Assembly: GCA_001599295.1 (NCBI GenBank)
Contig: BCGN01000007.1
Span: 632,433 to 696,432 of the forward strand
Origin: Sporopachydermia quercuum
Lineage: Eukaryota; Ascomycota; Sporopachydermiomycetes; Sporopachydermiales; Sporopachydermiaceae
Direction: 5' to 3'
Length of the DNA stretch: 64,000 nt
Made by a program: the position numbers and the translations under genes. Every line of letters starts with the position of its first letter. The first letter of the stretch is position 1. Of the stretch, positions 21,502 to 33,400 are shown piece after piece. The notes below the pieces were generated by a model that made no database searches, was not told the DNA's origin, and saw only the letters and a program-made list of their open reading frames with translations.

Positions 21502-22499
21502 TTGGAGAATATATTACTCATTGGAACTATTACATTTGATGATATGTTATATGTTATTTTGTTACTCTTTATTTTTCAGCAAGATTCGGAGTGCTGAATA
21601 ATTAGAGAAAATTGAGCAGTTAGCAGTTACCTCATCTAGTTTCTTGCCAAACAGTCAAGTTCAACCTATCAACTGATAGATGGGTGAAATGCATGTGAAG
21701 ATATGTTGAATAGTTCATGAACCGATTCATTGTTGTATGGAATGAAGAGATATCAAACCTAATAGCCGTGGTAAAGTGAATAGCAATACAACCAAATGAA
21801 TGAATACATTCACAAGGCAGTAAATCAAACTTGATCTACATATCTTTCCTATTTATTATATAATCTTTACTACTCAATTGGGTCTTCAACAACTCACTTC
21901 TACTTATCACATGCATATCTGTATGCATTTCTGTTTTTTGACTTTCAGCTGAAATGCTTAATCATGTAAGATTACGTAACTTGTAAAGTTTCAGTCAGGC
22001 AACCAGTGCAATTGTTTTATTATATTAAATATCTGTTTTCTCTACATGAGCTACAAGAGAATATTGTAAATATCACGGACTAACAGCCTATTGATAAATA
22101 CACCATATAACAACGTAAAATGAGCCCAGAGGGAAGCTGGAAAATCAGTACAAAGGAAATAGTCAGTTTTCATTCAAAGAAGGCCATAGTTCAGCAGTGA
22201 AGATCTATCTACTCAGCATCAAGGAAACAGCAAGGTACTTGAACCTAAGAAAGAGACTTCCTACTGTACATGTACTATTTCTTGTTTCAAACAGAGAAAT
22301 TAAACCATTAAAGCTAATAAAAATATTGATAGTGATCGATCACAGGACNTGCCTTAGGAAGTTAGGTTATATCCAAGTGACCTATTTTGAAATCAAAATA
22401 CTAAAGGGTCCAAGTCTAGATAGATGCATGCTGGTCTCGAATAGAANTAGCACTACAACGCGATCACTGAGTCAATTGCTATCAAAACAAGTGGGAACA
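21502..22499. other. Divergent POL4-CTO1-like intergenic region
   Basis: No separate gene is supported. The frame of the downstream phosphatase stays open back to 22197 without an ATG start and includes two ambiguous bases. Its composition differs from the phosphatase and I do not treat it as coding. TATA-like tracts occur around 22030. Confidence 0.4.
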
Positions 22500-23462
22500 A
22501 TGGCACAACCTAGACTAGAATTTCTACCTCCTGTCAAAGTCATCATTTCTGACTTTGACGATACAATCACTGATAAAGATACAATAGAATTAGTTGCAGA
22601 GGCAGCATATGATGTTAACCCTGAGTTTCCTAAACCATGGAGTTATTTCAGTGAAGAATATATGAAAAGTTACAAACAGTTCTTGAAAGATACTCACAGA
22701 GAAAACAAAAAACCAGAACCAACTACTATTGAAGACGAAGAAGAATTCCAACGTGGGATGATCAAAGTTGAACTCAGTTCTGTCAACGAAGCTGAAGATC
22801 TTGGCCTGTTTAAAAACGTGCCTGCCTCTGTATTCAGGTCCAAAGCTACAAAAGTTATCCCTAAGAATGGTTACCTGGACTTCCTGAAAACCATAAGGAA
22901 GGATGAGTTCACTACGACTGTCAAACCATTGAAAATACCAATGGTTATTATAAGTGTAAACTGGACTGGACTGATAATTGAAGAGTTCCATACTATGAAT
23001 GGCATAAAATCACATAGGGAACTAGAAATAAATAATCCTAATCCCTCGATTGGCAAAATGGAGGAAGTTACTATCTTTAGTAACGAGTTCGAGTTCGATT
23101 CTAATGATATATCTACAGGAAGAATCGGTAAAAATAATCTGACTGGTAGTCTGAGAACTGGTGTCGATAAACAGTCTTTATACAGGAAGATTATTGATAA
23201 TCTCAAAACTTTCACACCAGAAACAGATGGGGGTATATATTATTTTGGTGACAGTAGAACAGACGTACTATCATTACTACAGGCTGATGTAGGTGTTATT
23301 GTAGGAGAAGGAAGTGCAATAAAAACGTGTAAAGCACTGGGAGTTCCTGTTATCAAAATAGATGATCCATCAGCAATACAATTGTTCAAGTCCAATAAGA
23401 AGAAAACGAAAGTCATCTACCATGTGAAAGACTGGGAAACAGTAACCAATTTATTCTTTTAA
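22500..23462 (+). CDS. CTO1: HAD-superfamily phosphatase, Cto1/YCR015C-like
   Basis: The 320-residue protein begins MAQPRLEFLPPVKV. HAD motif I is SDFDDTITDKDT, with Asp18 as expected nucleophile, Asp20 as acid/base and Thr22. Motif II is the Ser in VIISVNWTG, motif III probably the Lys in GVDKQSLYRKI, and motif IV YFGDSRTDVLSLLQAD. Order and spacing, and the GDS.TDLLS-type motif IV with a following acidic and aromatic C-terminus, match S. cerevisiae Cto1 (YCR015C), a cold-tolerance protein of unknown substrate. I chose the ATG at 22500 because it places motif I where the family has it. The in-frame extension upstream has no ATG. The substrate cannot be read from sequence. Confidence 0.85.
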   Translation: MAQPRLEFLPPVKVIISDFDDTITDKDTIELVAEAAYDVNPEFPKPWSYFSEEYMKSYKQFLKDTHRENKKPEPTTIEDEEEFQRGMIKVELSSVNEAEDLGLFKNVPASVFRSKATKVIPKNGYLDFLKTIRKDEFTTTVKPLKIPMVIISVNWTGLIIEEFHTMNGIKSHRELEINNPNPSIGKMEEVTIFSNEFEFDSNDISTGRIGKNNLTGSLRTGVDKQSLYRKIIDNLKTFTPETDGGIYYFGDSRTDVLSLLQADVGVIVGEGSAIKTCKALGVPVIKIDDPSAIQLFKSNKKKTKVIYHVKDWETVTNLFF

Positions 23463-23820
23463 TAATCAATAGCGAAGGAAACATACTCTAGCAAACAAAT
23501 ACTAGAATACTGGTACTATATGAATGCTACCTAGAGTTGGATCACGTTATATATAAGACAAAGACACTGTGGATTATACTACTGACAAAAGATACCAAAT
23601 TGCTAATTACTTATCACGACATAATAAACACAACGAATCTAGTCTGATAATAAGAAGGAGCTGCATACACTGTACATACTTCAAAAAATAAAAAATAAAA
23701 AAAAATGAAAAAAAAATAAAGAATATCATAAATCATAAACCATTGTAGAGGCTTTGAAGTTTCTTGTACCTGTACATGCATCGATACATAGATAGATAGA
23801 TAAATACACACACAAGCTAT
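23463..23820. other. Convergent CTO1-like/BAS1 3' region
   Basis: AT-rich sequence with A-rich tracts (around 23686-23720) and a short GATA repeat (about 23785-23802). No gene seen. It holds the 3' ends of two convergent transcripts. Confidence 0.5.
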
Positions 23821-26490
23821 TCACGAAGGATTGAAAGGTAGAAGTGGGAACCCACTGTCTTCTAAATCAACATCTAACTCCAAATCATTGAACAGGTCAA
23901 AGTGATTGAAACCTGGTGTTGATGTTGAGTGAGGATCGTTGCTATTGTTATTTTTAGAAGTGGAGGCCATTGATGGAAATAGATCTTCATTTTGTTGTTG
24001 CTGTTGTTGCTGGTCACTGTTTTGATACTTCATAGAGCTGTCAGAGTTCAATTTAGCTGAAGAGTTAGACGTAGTGCCATTGTTACCAGTATTTGAGCTA
24101 TTGCTGATACTTTTTATAAGACCATGAGACTGGTTTTGATTGATATGTTCATTATTGTGACTAGGAATGTTCTCACTATGCATTTCGGCACTGTTGTTCA
24201 TAGCAGAACTATCGTTCAAACTCTTTTCCGCGAATTTAAGACTTCCATGATTAATATTATTGTTATTGTTATTACTGTTATTATTTCTGCTTCTTCTAGC
24301 ACTATTTCTATTTCCATTCCCATCTCCATTACTACTATTCGTAGCATTCCAGCTAATACCTTTAGTGAACACTTTATCCCATTCATTGATCATACCACCA
24401 TTGGAATAAATATCCCATCTGTCAAACATATTAACACCTCTATCACTGAAACTTGATTCCGAATGCAATGGATGATGAACAGATACAGGCTCTGAGGCTA
24501 TTTTGGCCGATTGACTGGCTTGTAGATTGGAGTTCAACATATTCAGTTTTTCAAAGATATCCATTTCCACTTCCATTTCTTCGATAGGCATTTCAAACTC
24601 TGGTACGGGTAAAAATGGAACCTCCCTTGGTTTATCATATTCATTGGTGCTAGACATGCTTGTCGAAGATCCTGCACTCTTACCAGTACCTCCTGTAATT
24701 ATTTCATGCAAATCCTCTTTTTGTTTAGAGTCTCTTCCTATTTTATGCAAAGTTTCGAAATTCTGTGCCAAATGGTGATCATCATTGTTCCTGAAATGTG
24801 AATTGTTCTTTTCATAGGTACTAGAGCTGTTGTTAAAGGCATTTTCATTATTACCACCACTATTGCTGTCATTACGACCTGTGAGACTAGTGCTGATACT
24901 GGACGAAGCCAAAGTGTCGGTTTTATAGTAATGTACATGTTTCTCGATCACTACTTTCACACCTAGCTTCCTTGCTAATTCAACTATCTGTTCCGCTTGC
25001 TTGTCACTAGTTGTAAGTGTCTTATCTTCATGAAAACGCTTCAAATCAAGCACTTCACCGTTATGACTATGATACTTATATCTATATTCAATAGAAAAAG
25101 GTAATTCATATTCATCGGAACCACGTGATTTCGTAAGACTACTGTTCATTGATGACGATGGGGCAATATTGACAATTTCTGGCAATGATGGTAAGAGAAT
25201 ACCATTCTGGGCTAAACTGGAGGATGCTGGTTGAGGTGACTGTGAAGACTGAGATGAGTTCGAAGATTGTAGTGGAAAATAGTTAGCTGTATGCAAAGAA
25301 CTCACTGATGAAATGTGGTTTGGAAGTGGATCTGGGCTCTGTTGGTTCAAATTAATAGTATGTTTATAGCTCATGCTTTGCTGGTTACCAGCAAGAGTAC
25401 TCGGATAGGAGTTATGCAATTCTATACTGTTTCTTTCATTCATATTTCCATTGATGGGTTGTGATTCTTGCTTTCGACTTCCTGATAGAGAACAACTACC
25501 TGAACCAGCTGAATTTATGTTGAATGGAGGATTGCTTTCACCTTCATTGATGTCTCCTTCACGATTAATAAGATCACTGAATTTCATTCGTTTGGTTCTC
25601 TCATTTGAAGATCCATCTGACGCTTCACATCGCTTCTTTTGTTGTTTCTTTGTCTTCAGACTCGTTCCAAGATTTAAACATTCATTATTAAGTCTTGCAG
25701 CGGTTACCTCCTTACTAAGCAAATTATTTTTATCGACTTTCCCTCTAACCACATCTCCGACGATTCTTCTCCACCTGTTTCTACATGTTAACCCTGTTCT
25801 GCTTTCCATTTCAAAAGCAATGGCTCTCCATTTCGTACCATACTTTTTAACTTTGGAGACTAGTAGCAAATCCTCTTCTTCTGTCCAAGATCTGAGCCTA
25901 TTTCTATTGCTTGGGTCCAGTACCTCCGAGTATCGCTTAGAACACTGATCATCTGTTCTTCCAGGAATTCCCTTGGCTATTCTATGCCATATGGGACCTA
26001 TAGCAGCATAAGACCGTAGCAGGGCTTCGTCCTCTTCTTTGGTCCATTTGCCCTTTCTTAGACTAGGATCTAGTGAGTTCACCCAACGTTTCCTACAATC
26101 TTTTGGTTTCCTGTCAGGAAAATAAGCAGCAATTTTATCCCATTGTCGAGCTTTCGTTCTGCTAGACAGAGAAGAGCCATCATCAGCAAGTTGGTATGTT
26201 TCTGGGTTATTGGGATTAGATATAGTGAACTGTTCAACCAGAGTTTTCAGTTTCTCATCTTCCTCACGACTCCAGGGTTGTCTATTGTCCCTCTCATATG
26301 TCTGGAAACCTAACGATTTGGTCAAATCCGTAGTAGAAATGCCGGACTTTTTTGTTTTTGAGTCAGCAGATGAAGTAGGGGCGATAGTAGATGAAGCAGG
26401 CTTTACCAATAAATTTATATTTGGAGCTGTATTTGTGACAGTATTTGTTTGATCATTTGATGCAGTTTGAATTGAGGCAGCATTTTCCAT
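23821..26490 (-). CDS. BAS1: Bas1, Myb-type activator of purine and histidine genes
   Basis: In S. cerevisiae Bas1 binds TGACTC sites and, with Bas2/Pho2 when AICAR or SAICAR is high, activates ADE, HIS and one-carbon genes. This protein has 889 residues. Three Myb repeats lie at about 72-137 (RQPWSREEDEKLKTLV, with an insertion as in S. cerevisiae), 146-191 (KGKWTKEEDEALLRSY) and 200-246 (SWTEEEDLLLVSKVKKYGTKW). The preceding SLGFQTYERDNR corresponds to SLGYQTHRKNGR of S. cerevisiae Bas1. At about 460-525 a conserved block (WKF-type beta strands, then ELARKLGVKVVIEKHVHYY) matches the Bas1 interaction and regulatory region. The C-terminal half is Asn/Ser-rich with a seven-Gln run. Leu157 in Myb repeat 2, invariant in the family, is encoded by CTG. 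Confidence 0.93.
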   Translation of the reverse strand: MENAASIQTASNDQTNTVTNTAPNINLLVKPASSTIAPTSSADSKTKKSGISTTDLTKSLGFQTYERDNRQPWSREEDEKLKTLVEQFTISNPNNPETYQLADDGSSLSSRTKARQWDKIAAYFPDRKPKDCRKRWVNSLDPSLRKGKWTKEEDEALLRSYAAIGPIWHRIAKGIPGRTDDQCSKRYSEVLDPSNRNRLRSWTEEEDLLLVSKVKKYGTKWRAIAFEMESRTGLTCRNRWRRIVGDVVRGKVDKNNLLSKEVTAARLNNECLNLGTSLKTKKQQKKRCEASDGSSNERTKRMKFSDLINREGDINEGESNPPFNINSAGSGSCSLSGSRKQESQPINGNMNERNSIELHNSYPSTLAGNQQSMSYKHTINLNQQSPDPLPNHISSVSSLHTANYFPLQSSNSSQSSQSPQPASSSLAQNGILLPSLPEIVNIAPSSSMNSSLTKSRGSDEYELPFSIEYRYKYHSHNGEVLDLKRFHEDKTLTTSDKQAEQIVELARKLGVKVVIEKHVHYYKTDTLASSSISTSLTGRNDSNSGGNNENAFNNSSSTYEKNNSHFRNNDDHHLAQNFETLHKIGRDSKQKEDLHEIITGGTGKSAGSSTSMSSTNEYDKPREVPFLPVPEFEMPIEEMEVEMDIFEKLNMLNSNLQASQSAKIASEPVSVHHPLHSESSFSDRGVNMFDRWDIYSNGGMINEWDKVFTKGISWNATNSSNGDGNGNRNSARRSRNNNSNNNNNNINHGSLKFAEKSLNDSSAMNNSAEMHSENIPSHNNEHINQNQSHGLIKSISNSSNTGNNGTTSNSSAKLNSDSSMKYQNSDQQQQQQQNEDLFPSMASTSKNNNSNDPHSTSTPGFNHFDLFNDLELDVDLEDSGFPLLPFNPS

Positions 26491-28673
26491 TCTGACGGTT
26501 CGGAGATGACGGTTGTTCTCTATGCTATTGTTCTTGTCAGTTGAAGGGTATTTGTCCTGTGGCTACAGAACCTTCATTTCATATTATAGATAATTGTACA
26601 AGATTGAGAGTGTATTTTGATTTATCACTGTTTAGAGTATGAATCTCACAGTTGATTCGATGCAGCTACGATGGGATAGATAGATCTCANCAGACTAGAT
26701 TCAGATATGAAAAATGTACTAATTTTATCCGTTCTTTGTACGTTATATACATCAAATTGAAGTTCCAGATTTCTTTGAAAATACCCTATCATGCATGTTT
26801 GGCTTAGTCAATAATTCAAATAAACAACTGCTGTTGATTCAACTCTCCGTTCTTTCTACTCTTTATTGTCTTTCGACCCTGCATCTTGAGCTTCTTTATG
26901 TGGTTGAAGATAAAGCGACAGAAAGGTTACGGGTTACCGGACAATAAATATATCTAGTGGTATAGTTTCCGTAATTGACGTACATTGTAAGAGAGGAGGT
27001 AGGATATGTAAGGTGCTATTGATGGATAATGGACTTTTCTTAATATTTACAAGTATATATATATATGCACAAGATAGTAGAGCGTGTTTTCATAGTTTCT
27101 GTTCAGAAAAGAAAAAACTAGACGTGCTGCTATTCAATCATGTATTGTATGATAGCAGCTGAGGTTGAAAGGAGTTTAAAGAAAAATTCCTTTTTATTGT
27201 CATCGTAATCCGATTTACTTACTCAGAGTTAAAAGTGTTCTAGACTTGTATAANATAATTAAGCATTGTGATTTAAATAAATATAACAAAATGTTTCTTA
27301 ATAATCGTCAAGCATAGTTGTTCTAACCTCTCCAAAAGTTTCTCGATTTCTTTTCGCAGATCAAAAATCTTTTGGAGAGACCTATTGTTGATCCACAGCC
27401 AAGTCTCTTAGACCCCGCAAAAACTTATTCCTAATAGCAAAAACCTTGTGATTATAAAACCGGACAAATGAGAAGACAACAATAAAAATTTCGGATCTCT
27501 TATGCAATTCTCTGCTAATGGACTGGGATTTAGTATTGACGACTGAGGCACAACATTTTGTATGAATAAGGACAACTAGAATAGTAACCAATTTACATTC
27601 GAACATTTATTTGCATTTACATTTATATGATTTAGGTAAACTTTCTATATCAACTGCACACCGAGAATCAAGCACAGTCAACTCAAACAGAAACCTTTAA
27701 TTTGCTCTTCGCAGCGTTCCATGACCCTCAAACTATAAGGAAGGTTGGGGTTTTGGTAAATTGCTGCGTTGTAGTTATACTACAAGCAATTGTGCCATTA
27801 GTTAAGCTCAATATTTATTATTAAAAATCTACATTTAATTCAATGGGTTTATGAGTGGATTCTAAGATTTGGAGCAGTTTTGGTAAGAATCATCAACACT
27901 TATTCAATGGAAATGTAATCTTGCTAGTTTGGTTGATCACCCGTTGAACGGGATCATAGAAACATTAAACAAACAATGATTGAATATTATTGATTGTATT
28001 TGATCATCAACATTCAAAATAGCTCGATCCAACTTTACAACTTTACTACTGTTGTCATCATTCAAGTTGGAAACCTTCTTATAAAGCATTGGATGCGATA
28101 ACGGGAAAGAAAGGAATGGGAAGTTCTTCACTAGAAAAAAGTCCTTTTATAGAGTAATGGAAATTAGGTCACCCATTTCTGCAAGTATATGCGGGAATAT
28201 GCCGTACATACGTGCTCCTTACATTGTAAGGGTTCGTTCACCTTTGCTGCTTCACTTCAATTCACACTTTGATACCTGATACTATTTGAGCTGCCAAAAT
28301 AACAAGAAAAAAGATCAAACATACTGAAATAAAATTTAAAGTCCCATTCAACAATTATTATCTATTTATAAATAATATCAAAACCAATTATCAACAGCAT
28401 CGTTTTATCTGCTTCGGGTCTCGTCTCAGCAGCGTCCTAGTTACTGTCCCTTGTTTAATATTTTTCATTATGACAGAAATTTCATTGTCCCGTAGAATTT
28501 TTTCTTTTGTTATAAGAAGAATTATTAACAAAGAAGTAGAAAGATGTAGTTCTAGGTAGACGCTTACATTATTAACGATATCTACAAACAGATAAATATA
28601 ATAATGATAAATTATGATATTTGAAACATTTCTGGCTTCTTTTTGAAATTTGAACCGTTGAACAAGCGACGTC
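26491..28673. other. 2.2-kb divergent intergenic region
   Basis: This holds the upstream regions of BAS1 and of the WKF-domain gene. Minus-strand frames at 27606-27382 and 28131-27937 are short and unrecognised. I see no RNA gene. The length is unusual for a yeast promoter and may contain further retroelement debris, which I cannot prove. Confidence 0.4.
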
Positions 28674-29423
28674 ATGACTGAAAGCAACGAAACAATACCA
28701 GCATGGAAAAGGTTGGGTTTGAATGTGAAAGCAAAAATCAATGAGGATCCTCTAGCGCTAGCTTCTTACATCCCTGGAAGCAGCAAAGAACCGAAAGGTA
28801 AGAAAAGCAATAAAAAGGAAACAAAGATATCACTAGGAGGGTCTGGGAAGGCTTTAAAAATCAAGAAGCCATCAAAAAGAGTGAAACTACCGAAAGAACA
28901 AAGGCCAGCTCCTCCAGAGAAAGATCAATTAGCATATCTACGACAGTATCATCATGATAAGGACAATTGGAAATTCTCCAAGCAGAAACAGAATTGGATC
29001 ATCAAAAATGTTTTTACCATACCAAATTCATATGAAGAAGAACTGAAAGTGTACATAGTAGGACTGATGGGTGGATCAAGAGAACGAGTGAAAGAAGAGG
29101 TGAAGAAAGTGTTAGAAAGATGGACTCAGCATTTTGAGAGCGCAAATTCAGATATTAAGGTAGATTCAAAGATTGCAGTGCAAACAGATGGAAAAGATGA
29201 CAAAGAAGACGAGGGAAATTCTAGCACAGAAGAAGGAGAGAATAACGGAAAACTTTCAGCAGAAGTCAAGAATACTGAGAAAGGAAGCAAGAAAGGAGCA
29301 CAAAAGGAAGAGGAAGAAAGATCTGATGTTCCTGAGTATCCAGCTGTAGTCAGAGCTAAAATGCTCTACGAAGCCTTGACAATGGAATCAGTTGAGGTAC
29401 CAGGCATAGATGTGGACCTATAG
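28674..29423 (+). CDS. WKF-domain protein (C7orf50-like), probably nucleolar
   Basis: The 249-residue highly charged protein begins MTESNETIPAWKRLGLNVK. Lys-rich segments (residues about 40-80) look like nuclear or nucleolar localisation signals. The centre, YLRQYHHDKDNWKFSKQ then NWIIKNVFTIPNSYEEELKV, matches the WKF domain named after its Trp-Lys-Phe motif and found in human C7orf50 and many fungal proteins. The C-terminal part is acidic and of low complexity, ending in a short conserved-looking helix (PAVVRAKMLYEAL). Family members are nucleolar and thought to act in ribosome biogenesis, but the molecular role is not established. The ATG at 28674 is the first in frame. Confidence 0.8.
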   Translation: MTESNETIPAWKRLGLNVKAKINEDPLALASYIPGSSKEPKGKKSNKKETKISLGGSGKALKIKKPSKRVKLPKEQRPAPPEKDQLAYLRQYHHDKDNWKFSKQKQNWIIKNVFTIPNSYEEELKVYIVGLMGGSRERVKEEVKKVLERWTQHFESANSDIKVDSKIAVQTDGKDDKEDEGNSSTEEGENNGKLSAEVKNTEKGSKKGAQKEEEERSDVPEYPAVVRAKMLYEALTMESVEVPGIDVDL

Positions 29424-30489
29424 ATAGGAAAATGGGTTGACATGTAGCACAGGACACCAAGTTGTTAGAAACGTTATGTATTATAAATTTCGAAAAAGCT
29501 ATTCAGTACTGTTTTCTTCTGATACGGGAATACACTCTATCTTTTGTAGACTTGGCGTGATCTGACTATTAGAGCGTCAAATGCTTCAGGAGCAGTATGA
29601 AAGGTATGAGAGACTCNTAAAAGTAAACCAGTTCCAATTTCTTCCACAGAACTACACCGGTATTGGAACTAACGGATAGTAATAAATCTATTTGACGAGT
29701 TGAATATTTGACTCGATATTAGTTCTTTCTCCATGTTATATATATATGTTCGTTGAGTATATTTGATTAATTTAATCCTCTTGTCCTCGAACGATATGCA
29801 TTATTTATGCAATGTCGAAACTTAAAATCAAAACTCACATGTACAATTGAAGAGCGCATNACTGTTGTTTAGCATCAATGCCACTCAAAAAGGTTTCTGA
29901 ATTAAGTAATATATTAGCATCTTATATCGTCTACAAAAAATTAAAGTATTAATAACTTTTTCTACCGACATAAAAGGTGCTAATCGAGCTATCAAATCAA
30001 TGCGTTTCTCTTCTTTTTCTCATTCAATTGAGTTTCATTTTGAACCCACATGCATGAAATTGCATATTTACCAATCTTCATCTCAATACAAAGCCAAGCT
30101 GCTCTTACTACACAACAATAGCCCTACAATGAATTGAAAACTTGAAGAAACAAGCTCCAACTTTTGTCATTTACTATAAAAGAAATTATTGTTGGCAATA
30201 CTTTAGATTTCAGATTTCAGGTTGCATTTTTTTCTCATCTTCTTTATTAGCAACTACAACCTGAACACTTTAACTGCCTTAACTCCTAGCGCAGTATCCT
30301 TGCATAAATTCTTGAACCTTATTTTGATTTTCTGTCCCAATATCGATTCTCAACAATTATGACCACTCTCTACTTCAACTGTAGGTGCTCTTTTTGACAA
30401 AGAATAACTAATTCAACAGTTAAGTCGACCAGGACTAGCTGAAATCTATAAAGAACTATCAAGAAGCAAGCATCCTCGCAGGTAGCAAA
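29424..30489. other. Intergenic region upstream of the CAND1-like gene
   Basis: No gene seen in 1.07 kb. A short TA run occurs near 29740. Two isolated ambiguous bases fall here. Confidence 0.5.
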
Positions 30490-33400
30490 ATGTCAGCAAA
30501 TATTAACCAGCACGTAATCGAAAACATTGTGTATAAATGTGACGCCCTAGACTCTGATATCCGGTTTATGGCATTCAGTGATCTAGCTTCATTATTATCA
30601 GAACACGGAAAACTCATCAGAACACATAAAACATGGATTAATGCTCTAGCAGCACCTTTAGTGGCCCATTTAGATGATACCAACTCTGATGTTCAAAACC
30701 AGGTAGTCAAATGCTTTGCTCCGTTTGTACGACTATGCGATGCTTCTGTGGCTATTTCTCTAATTCAATCATTAGTAGGTAAAGCTTGCAAGGTTACGTC
30801 TACATCTACTGTTACTACGTCTACAACTACAACTGCTGTGCGGGCGCTTCTGCTTAACGTTTCTTTATCAAGAGCTCATGTGAGAGCATTGATCGAAAAA
30901 CTATTAGACATTCTGCTTGTTCAAGACGTGTATCAATCATTAGACGTAGTAGAGATACTCTCACATCTACTGAATAGATATGGGGTTTTCTTTACTGAAG
31001 AAGAACTAGCAAGAACTGTTTCACTGTTGATCAAAGTATCATACAAAGGAGAAAGCATTGTAAGGAAAAGGTCTATTCTAGGCGTCAGTTTAGTTGCTAA
31101 ATATGCATCAGATGAACTGTTGGCTTCAATATATGAACAGATCTCTTCCCAGTATGAATCATTCTCATCATCAGGTCAAGATGCAGCAATCACAAGACTC
31201 GTGTTGATTGCATATACTTGCAAGAATGATCCTTCTAGGTATACACCATTTATAGATTCAACGATGAAGATTATCATACAATCTTTGCATATGGATGCAC
31301 TAGAACTGGATGACATTGAGCTCATTTCGGAGTATGACGAAGTGAGAGAAGCTGCTCTTACAACTCTGGACACTTTGCTGAAAATTGGACCTACTTGCTC
31401 CGAGCCATACTTACAGGATATTCTATCTATCTGCCGTGTCTTTTTNAGCTACAATCCTAATTTAGTTCAGGTAAACTCTGATTCTGATTNTAATTCTGAA
31501 GCTGGTGATGATGATGAAGATGACGAATCTATGAACGAATTGTCCAATGATGAAGACGAAGAAGAGTTTGAAGTCGATGAGGACGAATTTGACGATTTTG
31601 CGGACATCAGCTGGAAAATAAGACGGTTTGCCCTAAAGGTCGTTGTCACTTTGGTTGAACTATCATCTTCTTCTGCCCGAACAGGTATTCTTGAGACACT
31701 TCTACCAGATCTTCTGTCCCGATTGCTAGAAGAAGTAGAATCCGTTAAGATAGAAGTAATTGCTACTTTGGGAACCATTGTGTCTATAGTTGGAAGTTTT
31801 GAGGCTTCGGAAAAGGTATCAAGTTCCACTGAGGGAGCATTGGATTTCAAGTCTAGAAGAGGGTCTGATGTTAGTATGCTTGTAGCATCGACAGAAACTG
31901 ATCAAAAGACAATGTTGACCAGTTTTGTCCCAGAGTTAGTTAAAACCATCACTCGTGATTTAGGCAATAAATCATTGTCGGCATCAGAAACTGAAGCCTA
32001 TATGGGTTTAGCTATTGTCTTAGTTACTGAGCTTGATGACGAGGGTGCCATCACAGGATCTTCCATTACTGATTTGATCACAGTAATCCATAATACAACT
32101 ACCTGCTCTTCTACCGGTGCTAAACGTAGAAAACCAGGTCTTTCTCTTCAAGCATTAAATTTTTACTCTGCTGCAGTTGCAAAACAAGGATTCACCAATA
32201 TTTCCAGTTGTATAGGTTTCATTCTTCAAGACATTGCTGCCATTGATGATACAAATCATACAGTGTTATTAACTATATTGTCATTAGCTACAGAGATCAT
32301 TGAATCCTTGAGACAGTATGCCAGATGTAATCCTCTGACTTTGGACATCATAGACCCTTTTTCTTTGGTATTAGAAATAGCGAAAGGAAAGGCAGTGTCC
32401 ATAGAAAGCGATGGAGAAACAAGAGAACATTGTATTGAACTACTGGCAAAAATGGTCTCTGTTCCTATAGAAATCAACAGGCAGCTTCAACAATCAGTTC
32501 TTGATTCGTTGATTAATACTCTTCAAACGGAATCAACTATGCGCAGTAGTATTATTGCAGTGGAAACTATTGCTAGTAACACAACATTATCTGTTGACGA
32601 TAGAGAATGGCTCAACGAAGCTACCAGGATAATCAGTACTATGGGCTATAAATCGAACTCTGAGGTGAAACTGCAAGTACTGGAAGCTTTATATGCTATT
32701 TCAAAGCATTCAAACTTGTTAGACCCTTCTACTACAATTGCTGGTGTTGTGGAGAGTATCCTGAACACTTTGCCTCAGATTGGGCTTAGAATGAATGTTG
32801 AAACCATTGATGTTGTTAAAGCAGCTTCTGAAGCCAAGCTCATATCTTTGGGACTAAGAACGGTTCTAAATCTATTACAAGGACTTCCATCTGACAGTAC
32901 CGTTTTTACCCAAGTTTTCTCGTTTATCTGTGATACTTTGAACTCATTGAGTGTTTTAGACCCTATAATAACTGACTTGAGAAAGACTGTTGTCCGGATA
33001 GTTAGGAGAATCGCTGCCTCAACGGGACAAGCAGAAAGCTTGTATAATACCACATTGGAAAACAATGAAATTAGTACCTCTTCCGCCAATGTGATCCATA
33101 TCATCTCTGGTTTGATTGTTGAAGGTAATCTGTTCTCTGCAGTTGAGAAGTATAAAAGAATTGTGGTAGAATCGAAAGACGAAAAGCAATTAAGTGTTAG
33201 CCTTCAGATATTAGGACAAGTAGCAAAAGAAATCAAACAAATTGATCTTGCACCTGATGTGCTTTACGAGAAGATATTTGCCTCTAATAGTCATGAAGAA
33301 GTTAAAACAGCGGCAGCAGAAGCATTGGGTGATTTGGTCTCAAGGAACATTCCTGAACTGTTTCCTAAAATCACTGAAAAGCTGATAACTGGTGATGAAA

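Noticed and set aside
22197-22499. 101-codon N-terminal extension of the HAD phosphatase
   Set aside because: It has no ATG start, its composition differs from the conserved protein, and HAD motif I is correctly placed with the ATG at 22500.
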